Shown: piece after piece, positions 18,035 to 28,000 of the stretch
Numbering within the stretch: the stretch's first letter is position 1
Layout: every line of letters starts with the position of its first letter
NCBI GenBank assembly: GCA_003248755.1
Contig: QFQW01000013.1
Coordinates: 1 to 57,994 of the forward strand
Length of the DNA stretch: 57,994 nt
Reading direction: 5' to 3'
Origin: Chryseobacterium sp.
Lineage (GTDB): Bacteria > Bacteroidota > Bacteroidia > Flavobacteriales > Weeksellaceae
The notes under the pieces: generated by a model
Told to the model about the DNA's origin: nothing
Databases searched by the model: none
Seen by the model: only the letters and a program-made list of their open reading frames with translations
Made by a program: the position numbers and the translations under genes

Positions 18035-18736
18035 ATGGTTAGCAGAAACGTTCTAAAAAAGCTCTCAGATAATGAGCTTGAAAAATACCTGAAAGAAGAC
18101 AACCGTTTTGTTCCCGAAGCAGTTCAAATCGCTTTTGAAATTTTGGAAGAAAGAGGCAGACAGTTTTCTGATGAATACAAACTCTGTATTCAAGAAATTA
18201 TCAGGAAGAAAAATGATTCTGAGGAACAGAAAAAAAATAAAGAGCAAGAAGTCTGGAAAGATTATCTCACAGAAGACCCAAATGCCATACGTCTCTTTCC
18301 GAGAGAATTAATTTTGATTATCGCAGTATTTTTAGGAACAATTCCCGCTAGCATCCTTTTAGGGTTGAATTTCATCAAATTAAAAAAATATCTCCCCGCT
18401 TTACTCACTCTTATTTTAGGATTTTCATTCTTATTAATACAAAACTTAGTTGTTCAATTTTTGTACGATACGGATTCTAAAAACTTTTATACTTACAGAA
18501 AAAGCCCAGAATTTTTTGTTTCCGCACTCGGCGCATTGATTTTATTTTTATTCTGGTTCATCTTTACACCAAAAAAACTACCCTACAGATCAGCTTTTTA
18601 TATAATCCCTATCGTAATTTCTTTAGGAATGATTGCTTTGATAATAATTAATCCTAATGGCTGGTTTTCAACCAATTTCATACTCAGTTTCGGAAAAGGT
18701 TTGAAGTTCTTATTTTCATGGAATAACGGCTTCTAG
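18035..18736 (+). CDS. Small integral membrane protein of unknown function
   Basis: A 233-residue protein I do not recognise. Residues 1-85 are soluble, charged and helical (LSDNELEKYLKEDNRFVPEA, then a KKNDSEEQKKNKEQE linker). The remainder holds four membrane spans (about 92-112, 120-145, 160-178 and 186-205). The N-terminal 'LSDxELxxYL...AxxLLxERG'-like pattern is seen in many short Flavobacteria membrane proteins. It sits directly behind the metG terminator and is followed by a duplicated piece of the metG 3' end, so it looks as if it entered this spot by recombination. Confidence 0.7.
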   Translation: MVSRNVLKKLSDNELEKYLKEDNRFVPEAVQIAFEILEERGRQFSDEYKLCIQEIIRKKNDSEEQKKNKEQEVWKDYLTEDPNAIRLFPRELILIIAVFLGTIPASILLGLNFIKLKKYLPALLTLILGFSFLLIQNLVVQFLYDTDSKNFYTYRKSPEFFVSALGALILFLFWFIFTPKKLPYRSAFYIIPIVISLGMIALIIINPNGWFSTNFILSFGKGLKFLFSWNNGF

Positions 18737-18820
18737 ACGTTTATCTATTTCTTAGTGAGTAATATCAGATAAGAATACAATTGATAAAAACTTGATGGAA
18801 AATTATTTTATTAATACCTT

Positions 18821-18859
18821 ACGAAACGGTGGAAAATGGAATCAAGATTGGATAATTTT
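18821..18859 (+). repeat. Duplicated 3' tail of metG
   Basis: 39 nt matching 17945-17983 with three differences, all C-to-T or G-to-A. Read in the metG frame it still encodes ETVENGIKIG and a stop, where metG has ETVENGIEIG. The two copies bracket the 18035-18736 gene. Confidence 0.8.
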
Positions 18860-18876
18860 AAATATTTTACATACAG

Positions 18877-18906
18877 AATCCACGTGAAATCCATGTGGAT
18901 TTTTTA
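18877..18906 (+). terminator. Terminator after the duplicated metG tail
   Basis: AATCCACGTG / CATGTGGATT (10-bp stem with one G-U pair, 5-nt loop) followed by TTTTTATTT. It occupies the same place relative to the duplicated tail as the metG terminator does to metG, but its stem sequence is different. Confidence 0.75.
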
Positions 18907-18921
18907 TTTAATAATTGAAAA

Positions 18922-19016
18922 GATGCTTCGACAGGCTCAGCATGACACTTATACTACCAACTGTTTTTATTAACGATTCATTTGTAACGTTGTCATGCTG
19001 AGCCTGTCGAAGCATC
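18922..19016. repeat. 26-bp perfect inverted repeat
   Basis: Arm GATGCTTCGACAGGCTCAGC... (18922-18947) and its exact reverse complement (18991-19016), separated by 43 nt. It fills the gap between convergent transcription units and begins 5 nt from the methyltransferase stop, so it may end transcription from both sides. A decayed single arm of the same word (TTTGACAAGCTCAGGAT) lies near 22777. Confidence 0.85.
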
Positions 19017-19021
19017 CATCT

Positions 19022-19735
19022 CTAATGAATTAATTTCTTCGTTAATCTCGCCAAATAAGAATCTTCGTCCTGCAAAACTTTTTCAATTTTAAATCCATTA
19101 TTTTCAGCGGCATTTTTCAAAGTATCAAAGTCGAGATATAGCCATTTTATCGGATCTTCAGATTCGCCTTTGTAATGGACAATATAATCCAACTCACCAT
19201 AATAACCGTCTGCCGGAATATAAAAACCACCGTCTTCATCCTCATCAAACATATAAAGAATATCGGTGCTGTCAATCAGAATTTGACCTTTTGGACTTAA
19301 TAAAGAATGGAGTTTTTTGAGGTAAATATCGATAACATTCAGGCTTTGGAAAATCCCAGTTCCGTTCATCAATAAAAGAATTGTATCGAATGTTCCTTCT
19401 GAAAAATGAAGCATATTTTCTGTGACGGCATTCTTTATTCCTCTCAGTTTACAAACCTCAATCGATTTTGGGGAGATGTCTAATGCCATAACTTCAAGAT
19501 TTCTTTCATTCTGAAGATAAAGAGAATGCGAACCTGCTCCTGCTCCGATATCCAGAACCTTTCCGTTGACCAATTTCAAAGCTTTTTGTTCGATTTTATT
19601 CATCTCCTTGAAATCTCGAAAAAGATAATCAACAGGAAGTTCATCCAGTTCGGAAATAGAAGTTTCGGTTTGCAGATCTTCTGGATTATCGTTGCGATAA
19701 AAATCCCAGATGGCACGTCCCATTAAGTCTTTCAT
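19022..19735 (-). CDS. Class I SAM-dependent methyltransferase
   Basis: A 237-residue cytosolic protein with motif I VLDIGAGAGSHSLYLQ (about 70-85), an acidic post-I residue in VMALDISPKS, motif II-like FDTILLLMNGTGIF and motif III SPKGQILIDSTDI. The inserted acidic stretch DEDEDGGFYIPADGYYGELDY probably helps bind substrate. Substrate unknown; the layout resembles small-molecule methyltransferases. It has its own -7 box 18 nt upstream and stands alone on the minus strand. Confidence 0.85.
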   Translation of the reverse strand: MKDLMGRAIWDFYRNDNPEDLQTETSISELDELPVDYLFRDFKEMNKIEQKALKLVNGKVLDIGAGAGSHSLYLQNERNLEVMALDISPKSIEVCKLRGIKNAVTENMLHFSEGTFDTILLLMNGTGIFQSLNVIDIYLKKLHSLLSPKGQILIDSTDILYMFDEDEDGGFYIPADGYYGELDYIVHYKGESEDPIKWLYLDFDTLKNAAENNGFKIEKVLQDEDSYLARLTKKLIH

Positions 19736-19752
19736 AGTGGTAATTGTGGATG

Positions 19753-19760
19753 CAAAGATA
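19753..19760 (-). promoter_or_regulatory. -7 box of the methyltransferase gene
   Basis: Minus-strand TATCTTTG matches TAnnTTTG and lies 18 nt upstream of the ATG at 19735. The rest of 19736-20031 holds no gene, only degenerate inverted words such as TTTAAGGC (about 19825) and GCCTTAAA (about 19900). Confidence 0.55.
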
Positions 19761-20031
19761 AAATTTTACTTTGTAGTTTAAAGTTTAAACGCAAAGGCAC
19801 AAAATATTTTCTTCGATTCGTTTTTTAAGGCACAAAGATATTTTTGCTAAAATTTATCTGAAAAATTTTCAATCTTAAGAAAGTTGAAAACTTTTTTGCC
19901 TTAAAGGATTGTTTTGTCAAATTAAAACCTCGTGCCTTTATTTTTATCACTATCATTACTTTTTTCTATTTCCTTACGGTTCAGATTTTGCTAATAATGC
20001 CTAAATTGTATGTCCAATTTGAAATCAATCT

Positions 20032-21174
20032 ATGACAGATAAAAATAAAAACTTCCAGACGGGATTCACTTTCAGCAAACATGTTCCGGAAGAGGTTTCT
20101 CATTTTGACAGAGTATTTGGCATTTTCAAAGACCTGCTCATCCATACTTCCGGAGATTTGGACGAAGCTTTTGACTGGCTGGATATGCTCGATAAAGAAT
20201 ACGATATTTTCAATGAAGAATATGGTTTGGACGACTTTATCGAAGACCTTAAAAAACGAGGTTACATCAAAGAAGAAGTTAAAACCGAAGATGGTGGTTC
20301 AGGAACCGGAGAAGGTAAAAATATTCTGACAGCTAAACTAGAAGCAGCTTTAAGAGATTATGCACTTGACCAGATTTTTGGAAAGTTGAGAAAAAGTGGC
20401 GTTGGAAATCACAGAACCAACAAAAGCGGTGTTGGCGACGAGAAAGATGGCGAAAACCGAAATTTCCAATTTGGCGATGACCTTGCAATGGTCAATATAA
20501 CGGAAAGCATCAAGAATGCACAAATTAACAACGGAATTTCAGATTTGAGGTTAACGGAAAATGACCTCATCGTAGAAGAAACAAAACACAAAGCACAGAT
20601 GAGCACGGTTTTGATGATTGACATCAGCCACTCGATGATTTTGTATGGCGAAGACCGGATCACGCCTGCTAAAAAAGTAGCAATGGCTTTGGTGGAACTC
20701 ATCAAAAGAAAATATCCGAAGGATTCCATTGACATTATTGTTTTCGGAAATGATGCGTGGCCGATTCAAATCAAAGATTTGCCATATCTGCAAGTAGGAC
20801 CTTATCATACCAACACCGTTGCCGGATTGGAACTAGCAATGGACATCCTCCGAAGAAAAAGAAATACCAACAAGCAAATCTTTATGATTACCGATGGAAA
20901 ACCAAGTTGTCTGAAACTCCCAACTGGCGAATATTACATGAACAGCGTTGGTCTGGATGAAAAGATTGTCTCCGAATGTCTCAACAGGGCGGCACAAGCC
21001 AGAAAACTGAAAATCCCCATCACAACTTTTATGATTGCGCAAGACCCTTATCTGAGACAATTCGTGAAAGCCTTCACAGCCCAAAACAAGGGAAAAGCTT
21101 TTCTGACTGGGCTTTCAGGTTTGGGACAAATGATTTTTGAAGATTACGAAAAAAATAGAATTAAAAGAATTTAA
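20032..21174 (+). CDS. VWA domain (CoxE-like) protein, partner of MoxR-like ATPase
   Basis: A 380-residue cytosolic protein. The N-terminal 180 residues are acidic and helical with a Gly/Lys-rich linker (GVGNHRTNKSGVGDEKDGEN). A von Willebrand factor A domain follows, with the metal-binding MIDAS motif D197-I-S199-H-S201 and the later MITDGKPSCLK and AGLELAMDILRR segments. VWA/MoxR pairs act as chaperone-like machines that load metals or remodel protein complexes. The gene precedes the AAA+ ATPase gene by about 80 nt. The client protein is not known. Confidence 0.85.
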   Translation: MTDKNKNFQTGFTFSKHVPEEVSHFDRVFGIFKDLLIHTSGDLDEAFDWLDMLDKEYDIFNEEYGLDDFIEDLKKRGYIKEEVKTEDGGSGTGEGKNILTAKLEAALRDYALDQIFGKLRKSGVGNHRTNKSGVGDEKDGENRNFQFGDDLAMVNITESIKNAQINNGISDLRLTENDLIVEETKHKAQMSTVLMIDISHSMILYGEDRITPAKKVAMALVELIKRKYPKDSIDIIVFGNDAWPIQIKDLPYLQVGPYHTNTVAGLELAMDILRRKRNTNKQIFMITDGKPSCLKLPTGEYYMNSVGLDEKIVSECLNRAAQARKLKIPITTFMIAQDPYLRQFVKAFTAQNKGKAFLTGLSGLGQMIFEDYEKNRIKRI

Positions 21175-21189
21175 ATTAAAGCGGGAAGC

Positions 21190-21237
21190 TGGATGTCAGA
21201 AGTTAAAAGACTTCCAGTATCCATCTTCCAACATCCA
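21190..21237 (+). repeat. Intercistronic hairpin between the VWA and MoxR genes
   Basis: TGGATGTCAGAAG (21190-21202) pairs with CTTCCAACATCCA (21225-21237) at 11 of 13 positions, with an inner GAAGT/ACTTC stem. A reading frame passes through it from ATG 21193, but the repeat character argues that this is non-coding and that the ATPase starts at 21256. Confidence 0.6.
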
Positions 21238-21255
21238 TACAAATTAATATTAAAA

Positions 21256-22710
21256 ATGAAGAACGATACAACATTCAAAGAATTAAAACAATCGGGATAC
21301 ACGGATAAAACCATCAATCAGGAAATCCAGACGAACCTGATTGCAAAAATCAAAGCTAAAGAACCTGTCTTTGAAGGACTTTGGGGTTACGAGGACACCG
21401 TGATTCCGCAATTGAAAAAAGCAATTTTGGCCGGACACCACATCAATCTTTTAGGTTTGCGAGGACAAGCAAAAACCAGAATTGCCCGAGGTATGGTCAA
21501 TCTTTTGGATGAATATATGCCTATTGTGAAAGGTTCCGAAATCAATGATAGTCCATTTCAGCCAATATCGAAATTTGCAAGAGATTTGATTGCTGAGTTA
21601 GGAGATGAAACGCCTATTTCCTGGGTTCATCGTTCAGAAAGATTCTTTGAAAAGCTGGCAACGCCGGACGTGAATGTTGCGGATCTAATCGGCGATATTG
21701 ATCCAATCAAAGCAGCAACTTTGAAGTTACCTTATTCTGATGAGCGTGTTTTACATTACGGAATGATTCCAAGAGCTAACCGTTCGATTTTTGTTTTGAA
21801 TGAATTGCCGGACCTGCAGGCTAGAATTCAGGTTTCTTTGTTTAATATTTTGCAGGAAGGCGATGTCCAGATCCGAGGTTTCCAATTGAGAATGCCTTTG
21901 GACATCCAGTTTGTGTTTACAGCGAATCCGGAAGATTATACCAACAGAGGAAGTATTGTAACGCCGTTGAAAGACAGAATCGGTTCTCAGATTTTTACAC
22001 ATTACCCGAAAACTGTGGCGTTGGCGAGACAAATCACCGAACAGGAAGCGTTGATTTCTGAAAATGATAAAGCAAATATCCAAGTTCCTGATCTGGCAAG
22101 AAATCTTTTGGAAGAAGTAGCTTTTGCAGCTAGAGAAAGTGAATATGTAGATGCGAAAAGCGGCGTGAGCGCAAGATTGACCATCAGCGCAATGGAAAAT
22201 CTTATTGCGGCTGCAAAACTGAGACTTTTGGAATCTGATTCAGAGAATACACAAGTTCGTTTGTTGGATTTCATGTCGATTATTCCATCCATTACAGGTA
22301 AGATCGAATTGGTTTATGAAGGCGAACAGGAAGGTGCAGATTTTGTTGCAAAAATCCTGATTGATGATGCGATCATGTTGCAGTTTGAAAGTCTTTTCCC
22401 GAGAATTTCCAAATTGGAAAAAGAAGGTTTGAAAACACCTTACACAGATATCATCCAATGGTTCAACAACAATCATCTGGAATTGAACTATTCTGATACC
22501 GACAAGGAATTTTACAAGAAATTGAATATCATAAAACCTTTGACAACTCTGGTTGAGGAAAACGTTCCCGAATTAGATGATAATGATAAAAACTTCTGTA
22601 AAGAATTAGTTCTTTGGGCTTTGACGATCAGTAAGAAATTGGATAAGTCTGAGAACGCTTCCGCTTTCAACTTTGAATCTGCCGGAATTGGTCAGTTTTT
22701 CAGAAGTTAA
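21256..22710 (+). CDS. MoxR/magnesium-chelatase-type AAA+ ATPase
   Basis: A 484-residue ATPase. I choose ATG 21256 (MKNDTTFKELKQ) over the in-frame ATG 21193 because the extra stretch lies in an intercistronic hairpin. Walker A is GLRGQAKT (67-74), Walker B with acidic tip is SIFVLNELPDL, and sensor 1 is FTANPEDYTNRG, followed by an arginine-finger region LKDRIGSQIFTHYP. The order matches the Mg-chelatase subunit I/MoxR clade, which works with VWA partners as encoded just upstream. It ends in a strong terminator. Confidence 0.88.
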   Translation: MKNDTTFKELKQSGYTDKTINQEIQTNLIAKIKAKEPVFEGLWGYEDTVIPQLKKAILAGHHINLLGLRGQAKTRIARGMVNLLDEYMPIVKGSEINDSPFQPISKFARDLIAELGDETPISWVHRSERFFEKLATPDVNVADLIGDIDPIKAATLKLPYSDERVLHYGMIPRANRSIFVLNELPDLQARIQVSLFNILQEGDVQIRGFQLRMPLDIQFVFTANPEDYTNRGSIVTPLKDRIGSQIFTHYPKTVALARQITEQEALISENDKANIQVPDLARNLLEEVAFAARESEYVDAKSGVSARLTISAMENLIAAAKLRLLESDSENTQVRLLDFMSIIPSITGKIELVYEGEQEGADFVAKILIDDAIMLQFESLFPRISKLEKEGLKTPYTDIIQWFNNNHLELNYSDTDKEFYKKLNIIKPLTTLVEENVPELDDNDKNFCKELVLWALTISKKLDKSENASAFNFESAGIGQFFRS

Positions 22711-22733
22711 GTTTTAGAATAAATTTCAAACCA

Positions 22734-22768
22734 AAAACCTCTTAGGAATTTCTAAGAGGTTTTATTTT
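22734..22768 (+). terminator. Terminator of the VWA-MoxR operon
   Basis: AAAACCTCTTAG / CTAAGAGGTTTT is a perfect 12-bp stem with a 6-nt loop, followed by ATTTTAT. It could also act for the convergent AIM24 gene. Confidence 0.85.
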
Positions 22769-22823
22769 ATAGCCCTTTGACAAGCTCAGGATAAATTATT
22801 AGCAGGATTAACTTCCTAAACAT

Positions 22824-23519
22824 TTATTTACCAGCTACAACATAAACTTCTTCGTAAGGTTGGATGAGAACCCACCCGTTACCGGAGAATTTCATCTGGA
22901 ATTCTTCGCCACTTCCTCTGCCAATAAGGCTTTTCAAAGAGACATTAGTTTTCAATTCTGGCATTAAGTTTCCGGACCATGCTACGGTTGCATTTGGGTC
23001 TGTGAAAACCGGTGCGTCTGGCGTTACCAAAAGTGTCAATGGATGTCCATGGGTTGTTATCGCGATGTGACCGGTTCCGCTGAGTTTCACTTGGAAAAGT
23101 CCACCAGCCATAACACCTGCGATACTTTTCAGCATTTTGATGTCGCTTTTGATGCTTTGGTCGTGAGCGAGAACATCGTTTCCGTTGACAGAAATAGATT
23201 CGTTGTTAAGATGTAGGATTCTTACTTTTTTACCGTTGTCTGCAACATACAATCTGCCTGAACCTTCGGCTTTCATTAATTTTGTTCCTTCACCGGAAAT
23301 TGCCTTTTTTAGAAGATTGCCCAATCCGCCGGAAAGCATTCCTTGTCTTTCAAAATTGATGTTTCCGACATAACCAACCATACTCCCAGCCTTTGTCCAA
23401 ACCGCTTGATTACTCAAATTAATTTCAAGAAGTTCAGGTTTTTCCAGTTCGAAGTAGTCTCTTTCTTGTGGATTTTCTTTTGTTTCGTTCACAAAAGATT
23501 CGATAGAAAATTTACTCAT
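22824..23519 (-). CDS. AIM24 family (TIGR00266) protein
   Basis: A 231-residue cytosolic protein, starting at ATG 23519 (MSKFSIESFVNET). A TTG eight codons upstream is rejected. The family beta-roll is visible: LEINLSNQAVWTKAGSMVGY, SGEGTKLMKAEGSGRLYVAD, GGLFQVKLSGTGHIAITTHG and RGSGEEFQMKFSGNGWVLIQ. AIM24 is needed for mitochondrial cristae organisation in yeast, but bacterial members have no settled role. It is a single gene between two hairpin terminators. Confidence 0.88.
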   Translation of the reverse strand: MSKFSIESFVNETKENPQERDYFELEKPELLEINLSNQAVWTKAGSMVGYVGNINFERQGMLSGGLGNLLKKAISGEGTKLMKAEGSGRLYVADNGKKVRILHLNNESISVNGNDVLAHDQSIKSDIKMLKSIAGVMAGGLFQVKLSGTGHIAITTHGHPLTLLVTPDAPVFTDPNATVAWSGNLMPELKTNVSLKSLIGRGSGEEFQMKFSGNGWVLIQPYEEVYVVAGK

Positions 23520-23571
23520 ACCTTGTATTTTTAAGATTACCAAACTAAGGATTTTTTGATAAAACTAAAAT

Positions 23572-23597
23572 AAAAACCCAACAAAAATTGCTGGGCT
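23572..23597 (-). terminator. Terminator of the RND efflux operon
   Basis: On the minus strand CCCAGCAA / TTGTTGGG form an 8-bp stem followed by TTTTTATTTT. It lies about 30 nt after the TolC-like stop codon. Confidence 0.75.
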
Positions 23598-23625
23598 TAA
23601 CAATTATAGTGAAAAAATTCAGTGT

Positions 23626-25029
23626 CTAAAATTGTCCTCCTCCAAGAGCTCTATAAAACTCTGTAACGGCTTGCAATTGTTGCAACTTATCATTAACTGC
23701 AGATAATTTCGCAGCCAACAAAGATTGCTCCGATGTCAAGACATTTACATAATTCGTATTGGAAGAATAGGTTAATAATTCTTTGTTGAACTCAACTGCT
23801 TTTTCTAAAGATTGAATCTGAAGAAGTCTTGTTGATTCTTTTTCTTTTGCTTTTTGATAAGACAATAAAGAATTGGAAACCTCAGAACCTGCGGTTAACA
23901 AAGTCTTTTCGAATGTATAATAAGCCTGCATTTTTCGAGCTTCCATTATTCTGACCTGCGCTTTCCTACTTCCCATTTGGAAGATATTCTGTGTCAAAGT
24001 TCCTGCTGCTGTGTAAAATAAAGAATTAGTAAAAAAGTTTTCCAAAGTTCTGGATGATAAGCCTAAAGTTCCTGTAATACTCAGTGTAGGATAAACCTGA
24101 GCCATCGCCATATTTTTGTTCTCAAACGCCTGACGGAAAGTTAATTCGGCAGCCTGGACATCTGGACGATTTTTCAGTAATGAAACAGGAACACCGGTTT
24201 TCAAATCTGTATAAATCACCTGAGAATCAATAGAGTTTCTCTCAATAGATTGCGGATTGTCATTCATTAAAATACTTAAAGAATTTTCCGTCTGCTGAAT
24301 CTGCAATTCCAAATCAGGAACCGACAACTGCGCTGAATAAAGATTAGCCTTACTTTGTTCCAAATCTGCCCCTGTAAGATATGCTGCATCCATTAATGCT
24401 TGGACAGTTTCAACATCTTTCTTACGAAGTTCTATCGTCTGTTTTGTAATTTCTAATTGTTTATCCAAAGAAATCAACTGATAATACAAAGTTGCAGCTT
24501 GTGCTACTATCTGAGTCTGAACAGCTCTTTTAGCTGCATCTGTCTGAAGTAAACCGGCATAAGCTGACCTTTTTACAGATTTAATCCTGCCCCAGATATC
24601 CACTTCCCAACCTGTGGAAAGTCCCAATCTGTAAACCAATAAATCCGGCATTATAAAATTACCACCTTGTGCAGCCGCACTATTCTTAGTCTCTGTAGTC
24701 GAAGCTGCAACATCCAAACTTGGAAGATTTTGTAATTTCGATTGTTTAAAAACCGCACTGGCTTCTTGAATTCTTGCAATAGCAACTTTTAAATCAAGAT
24801 TATTCTGAATGGTTTTATTAATGATATTCTGCAGTTTATCATCTGTAAAAATCTGATTCCACGACACATTAGCAACCGATATGGTATCATTGCTTGTTTT
24901 TTGACGGAAAAGATTATCCTGCCTGCTTTGTTCTATTTCCGGATCTTTGTAGGTGTCTGTCACTTTACAAGAGTAAAAGAAACCAGCGATACCAGCCAAT
25001 AGAACTAAATTTATGATTTTAATTTTCAT
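23626..25029 (-). CDS. TolC-like outer-membrane efflux lipoprotein (OprM/NodT type)
   Basis: A 467-residue trimeric outer-membrane channel of an RND efflux pump. The signal peptide ends in a lipobox (GIAGFFYSC), as in OprM. Two internally similar halves of long helices and strands follow (NLDLKVAIARIQEASAVFKQ; LKNRPDVQAAELTFRQAFEN, the conserved RPDV motif of this family). It ends in TEFYRALGGGQF. It starts 21 nt after the pump gene and is the last gene of the operon. Confidence 0.93.
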   Translation of the reverse strand: MKIKIINLVLLAGIAGFFYSCKVTDTYKDPEIEQSRQDNLFRQKTSNDTISVANVSWNQIFTDDKLQNIINKTIQNNLDLKVAIARIQEASAVFKQSKLQNLPSLDVAASTTETKNSAAAQGGNFIMPDLLVYRLGLSTGWEVDIWGRIKSVKRSAYAGLLQTDAAKRAVQTQIVAQAATLYYQLISLDKQLEITKQTIELRKKDVETVQALMDAAYLTGADLEQSKANLYSAQLSVPDLELQIQQTENSLSILMNDNPQSIERNSIDSQVIYTDLKTGVPVSLLKNRPDVQAAELTFRQAFENKNMAMAQVYPTLSITGTLGLSSRTLENFFTNSLFYTAAGTLTQNIFQMGSRKAQVRIMEARKMQAYYTFEKTLLTAGSEVSNSLLSYQKAKEKESTRLLQIQSLEKAVEFNKELLTYSSNTNYVNVLTSEQSLLAAKLSAVNDKLQQLQAVTEFYRALGGGQF

Positions 25030-25050
25030 TTCTTTTCAACTTTTTATCGG

Positions 25051-28000
25051 TTATTCGCTAAGTTCTCCTTCATATTTTTCAAGGTCTTTTTTACCACTCA
25101 CTTTTTCCTGCAGATACATGAATATTGCAAATAAAATCGGAATAAAGAAAACTCCGAAAATCGTTCCGAATAACATTCCTCCAATTGCTCCAATACCAAT
25201 CGATTGGTTACCAACAGCTCCTGCCCCGGTTGAAATCGCTAACGGAACCAAACCAAAGATAAATGCAAAAGATGTCATCAAAATTGGACGAAGCCTTTGT
25301 TTTGCGCCACTAATTGCAGCGTGCCCGATTGTATAGCCTTTCTTCCTTGCATCCAAAGCAAATTCTACAATCAAAATCGCATTCTTCGCCAAGAGACCAA
25401 TCAACATAATGAGTGAAATCTGAGTATAAATATTGTTAGAACCTCCAATCCAAGCACTGAACATCATTGCTCCAGCCAAACCAACAGGAAGCGACAACAT
25501 TACCGCAAATGGTAACAGATAACTTTCATACTGCGCCGCCAAAAGGAAATAAACAAATACACAACAAAGTGCGAAGATAAGAGCAGTTTGACTTCCAGCA
25601 TTTACTTCTTCTCTTGTCAAACCAGAATATTCGAAACCGTATCCCTGAGGAAGCGTTTGAGATGCAACCTCTTGAACCGCGTTCAACGCATCACCCGATG
25701 AAAATCCAGGATTTGGAGTTCCATTGATAGAAATCGCTGTAAATAAGTTGAAACGTCCGATTGCCTGAGGTCCATAAACCTTTTTTGCTGTAATGAATCT
25801 GCTCAACGGAGCCATTTCTCCATTCGCATTTCGAACCTGAATCATATTAAAACTTTCCAAATTTTCTCTTGCTTCATAAGGAGCCTGATAAATTACACGG
25901 TATTGTTTCCCAAACAAGTTGATGTTGGACGAATAAACTCCACCATAATAACCCTGCATTGTACTCAAGATATCAGAGACTGAGAAGCCGGCAGCTTTAG
26001 CAGCAGGAATATCAATATCAATCATGTATTGAGGATAATTCGGGTTAAATGAAGTAAACGTTCTCTGAATCTCCGGACGTTGATTCATCTTATCGATAAA
26101 ATCATTTGTCACTTTATTAAGGTCCGCTACACTTCCACCTTTCTGATCCTGAATCTGCAATTCGAAACCGGCCGCGTTACCAAATCCCTGCAAAGTCGGT
26201 CTTCCGAAGAATGTCATTTTCGCATCTTTGATTCCCGCAGTTTCTTTATACATTCTTGCAACGAATGACTGCAAATCTTCTCCTTTCTTGGTTCTGTCTT
26301 TCCAGTCTTTCAACTTCACAATCAGCATCCCGTTATTAGAACCTGTCCCACTAATCATTCCTCGTCCGGAAACTTTGAAAATGTGAAGTACTTCCGGTTG
26401 TTGTTTTACAATTTTTTCGACTTTGGCAAGAACTTCTTTTGTTCTATTCTCGTTTGAACCGATTGGAAGCGAAATATCCATAAAAATCCCTCCCATATCT
26501 TCACTTGGAACAAATGATTTAGGCGTTGTATTCATCAACCAAACGAAGATTCCCGTAAATACCAAAAGTCCTCCAACAGCCAGCCATTTTTTTCTTAATA
26601 GGAATAAAACGCCTCGTGAATATCTTTTGGTAAAAGCATCAAAAATAATATTGAAATTGGTAAAAAATCTTTGAATAAAATTCTTTTTTGCTTCTTCGTG
26701 AGAATGAGGTTTCAAGAAAATAGCACATAAAGCAGGACTTAATGTCAATGCATTAACTGCAGATAGTACAATTGAAATCGCCAATGTCAATCCAAACTGC
26801 TTATAGAAAACCCCGGCCGAACCAGTAATGAAGCTCACAGGAATGAAAACCGCAGCCATTACCAATGTAATACTGATAATCGCCCCACTAATCTCATCCA
26901 TTGCATTGATAGATGCTCTTAAAGGAGATTTTTCACCTTGTTCCAATTTACTGTGGACAGCTTCTACAACCACAATCGCATCATCCACCACAATACCAAC
27001 TGCCAAAATCAATGCGAAAAGCGTCAATAAGTTAATTGTAAACCCGAATATACTCAGGAAAAAGAAAGTACCAACAATTGCAACCGGAACCGAAATTGCC
27101 GGAATCATTGTAGAACGCCAATCCTGTAAGAATACGAAAACAACTATAAATACTAATATAAAAGCTTCAAACAACGTATGAATTACTTTCTCGATAGATG
27201 CATCCAAGAAGTCATTTGCGTTTACTAGAGCGACATATTTCACACCTTTTGGAAAAGAAGCTTGTGCCTTGTCCAAAACATCAATGGATTGATTAATCAC
27301 GTCCTGTGCATTGGAACCTGCCGTTTGAGCTACAGCCATACCAATAGCTGGATGCCCGTCTGTATTACTACTACTTGTATAATCTTGTGCTCCAAGTTCT
27401 ACTTTTGCAACATCTTTCAATCTCAGGACTTGGCCAGTTGTCGTAGCTTTGATAACAATATTATCAAATTCAGGAATCTCGGTCAATCTTCCTTTATATT
27501 TAAGTGTATAACGGAAAGCCTGATTACTCTCGTCTCCTAAACTTCCCGGCGCTGCTTCTATATTTTGTTCTGCCAAGACCGCTCTTATATCGGAAGGGAC
27601 CAATCCGTAAGAAGCCATTTTATTAGGGTCCAGCCAGATTCTCATCGAGTAATCTTTGGTACCGAAAACCATTACATCCCCGACTCCCGTTACCCTTTTA
27701 ATCTGCGGAATGATATTGATATTCGCATAGTTTTGAAGGAACGTCATATCAAACTCCGGATTTTCACTATATAGTGAGAAAATCAAAACGTTGGAACTTT
27801 GTCTTTTGGTCGTGGTAACTCCGGCTTGTGTCACTTCAGAAGGTAACAACGGTGTTGCTCTTGAAACCCTGTTCTGAACATTTACCGCAGCAATATCGGG
27901 ATTAACGCCTTGTTTGAAATAAACCGTTACAGAACCTGTTCCATCATTGGTTGCTGTAGATGTCATATAAGTCATCCCTTCAACCCCATTGATTTGTTCT

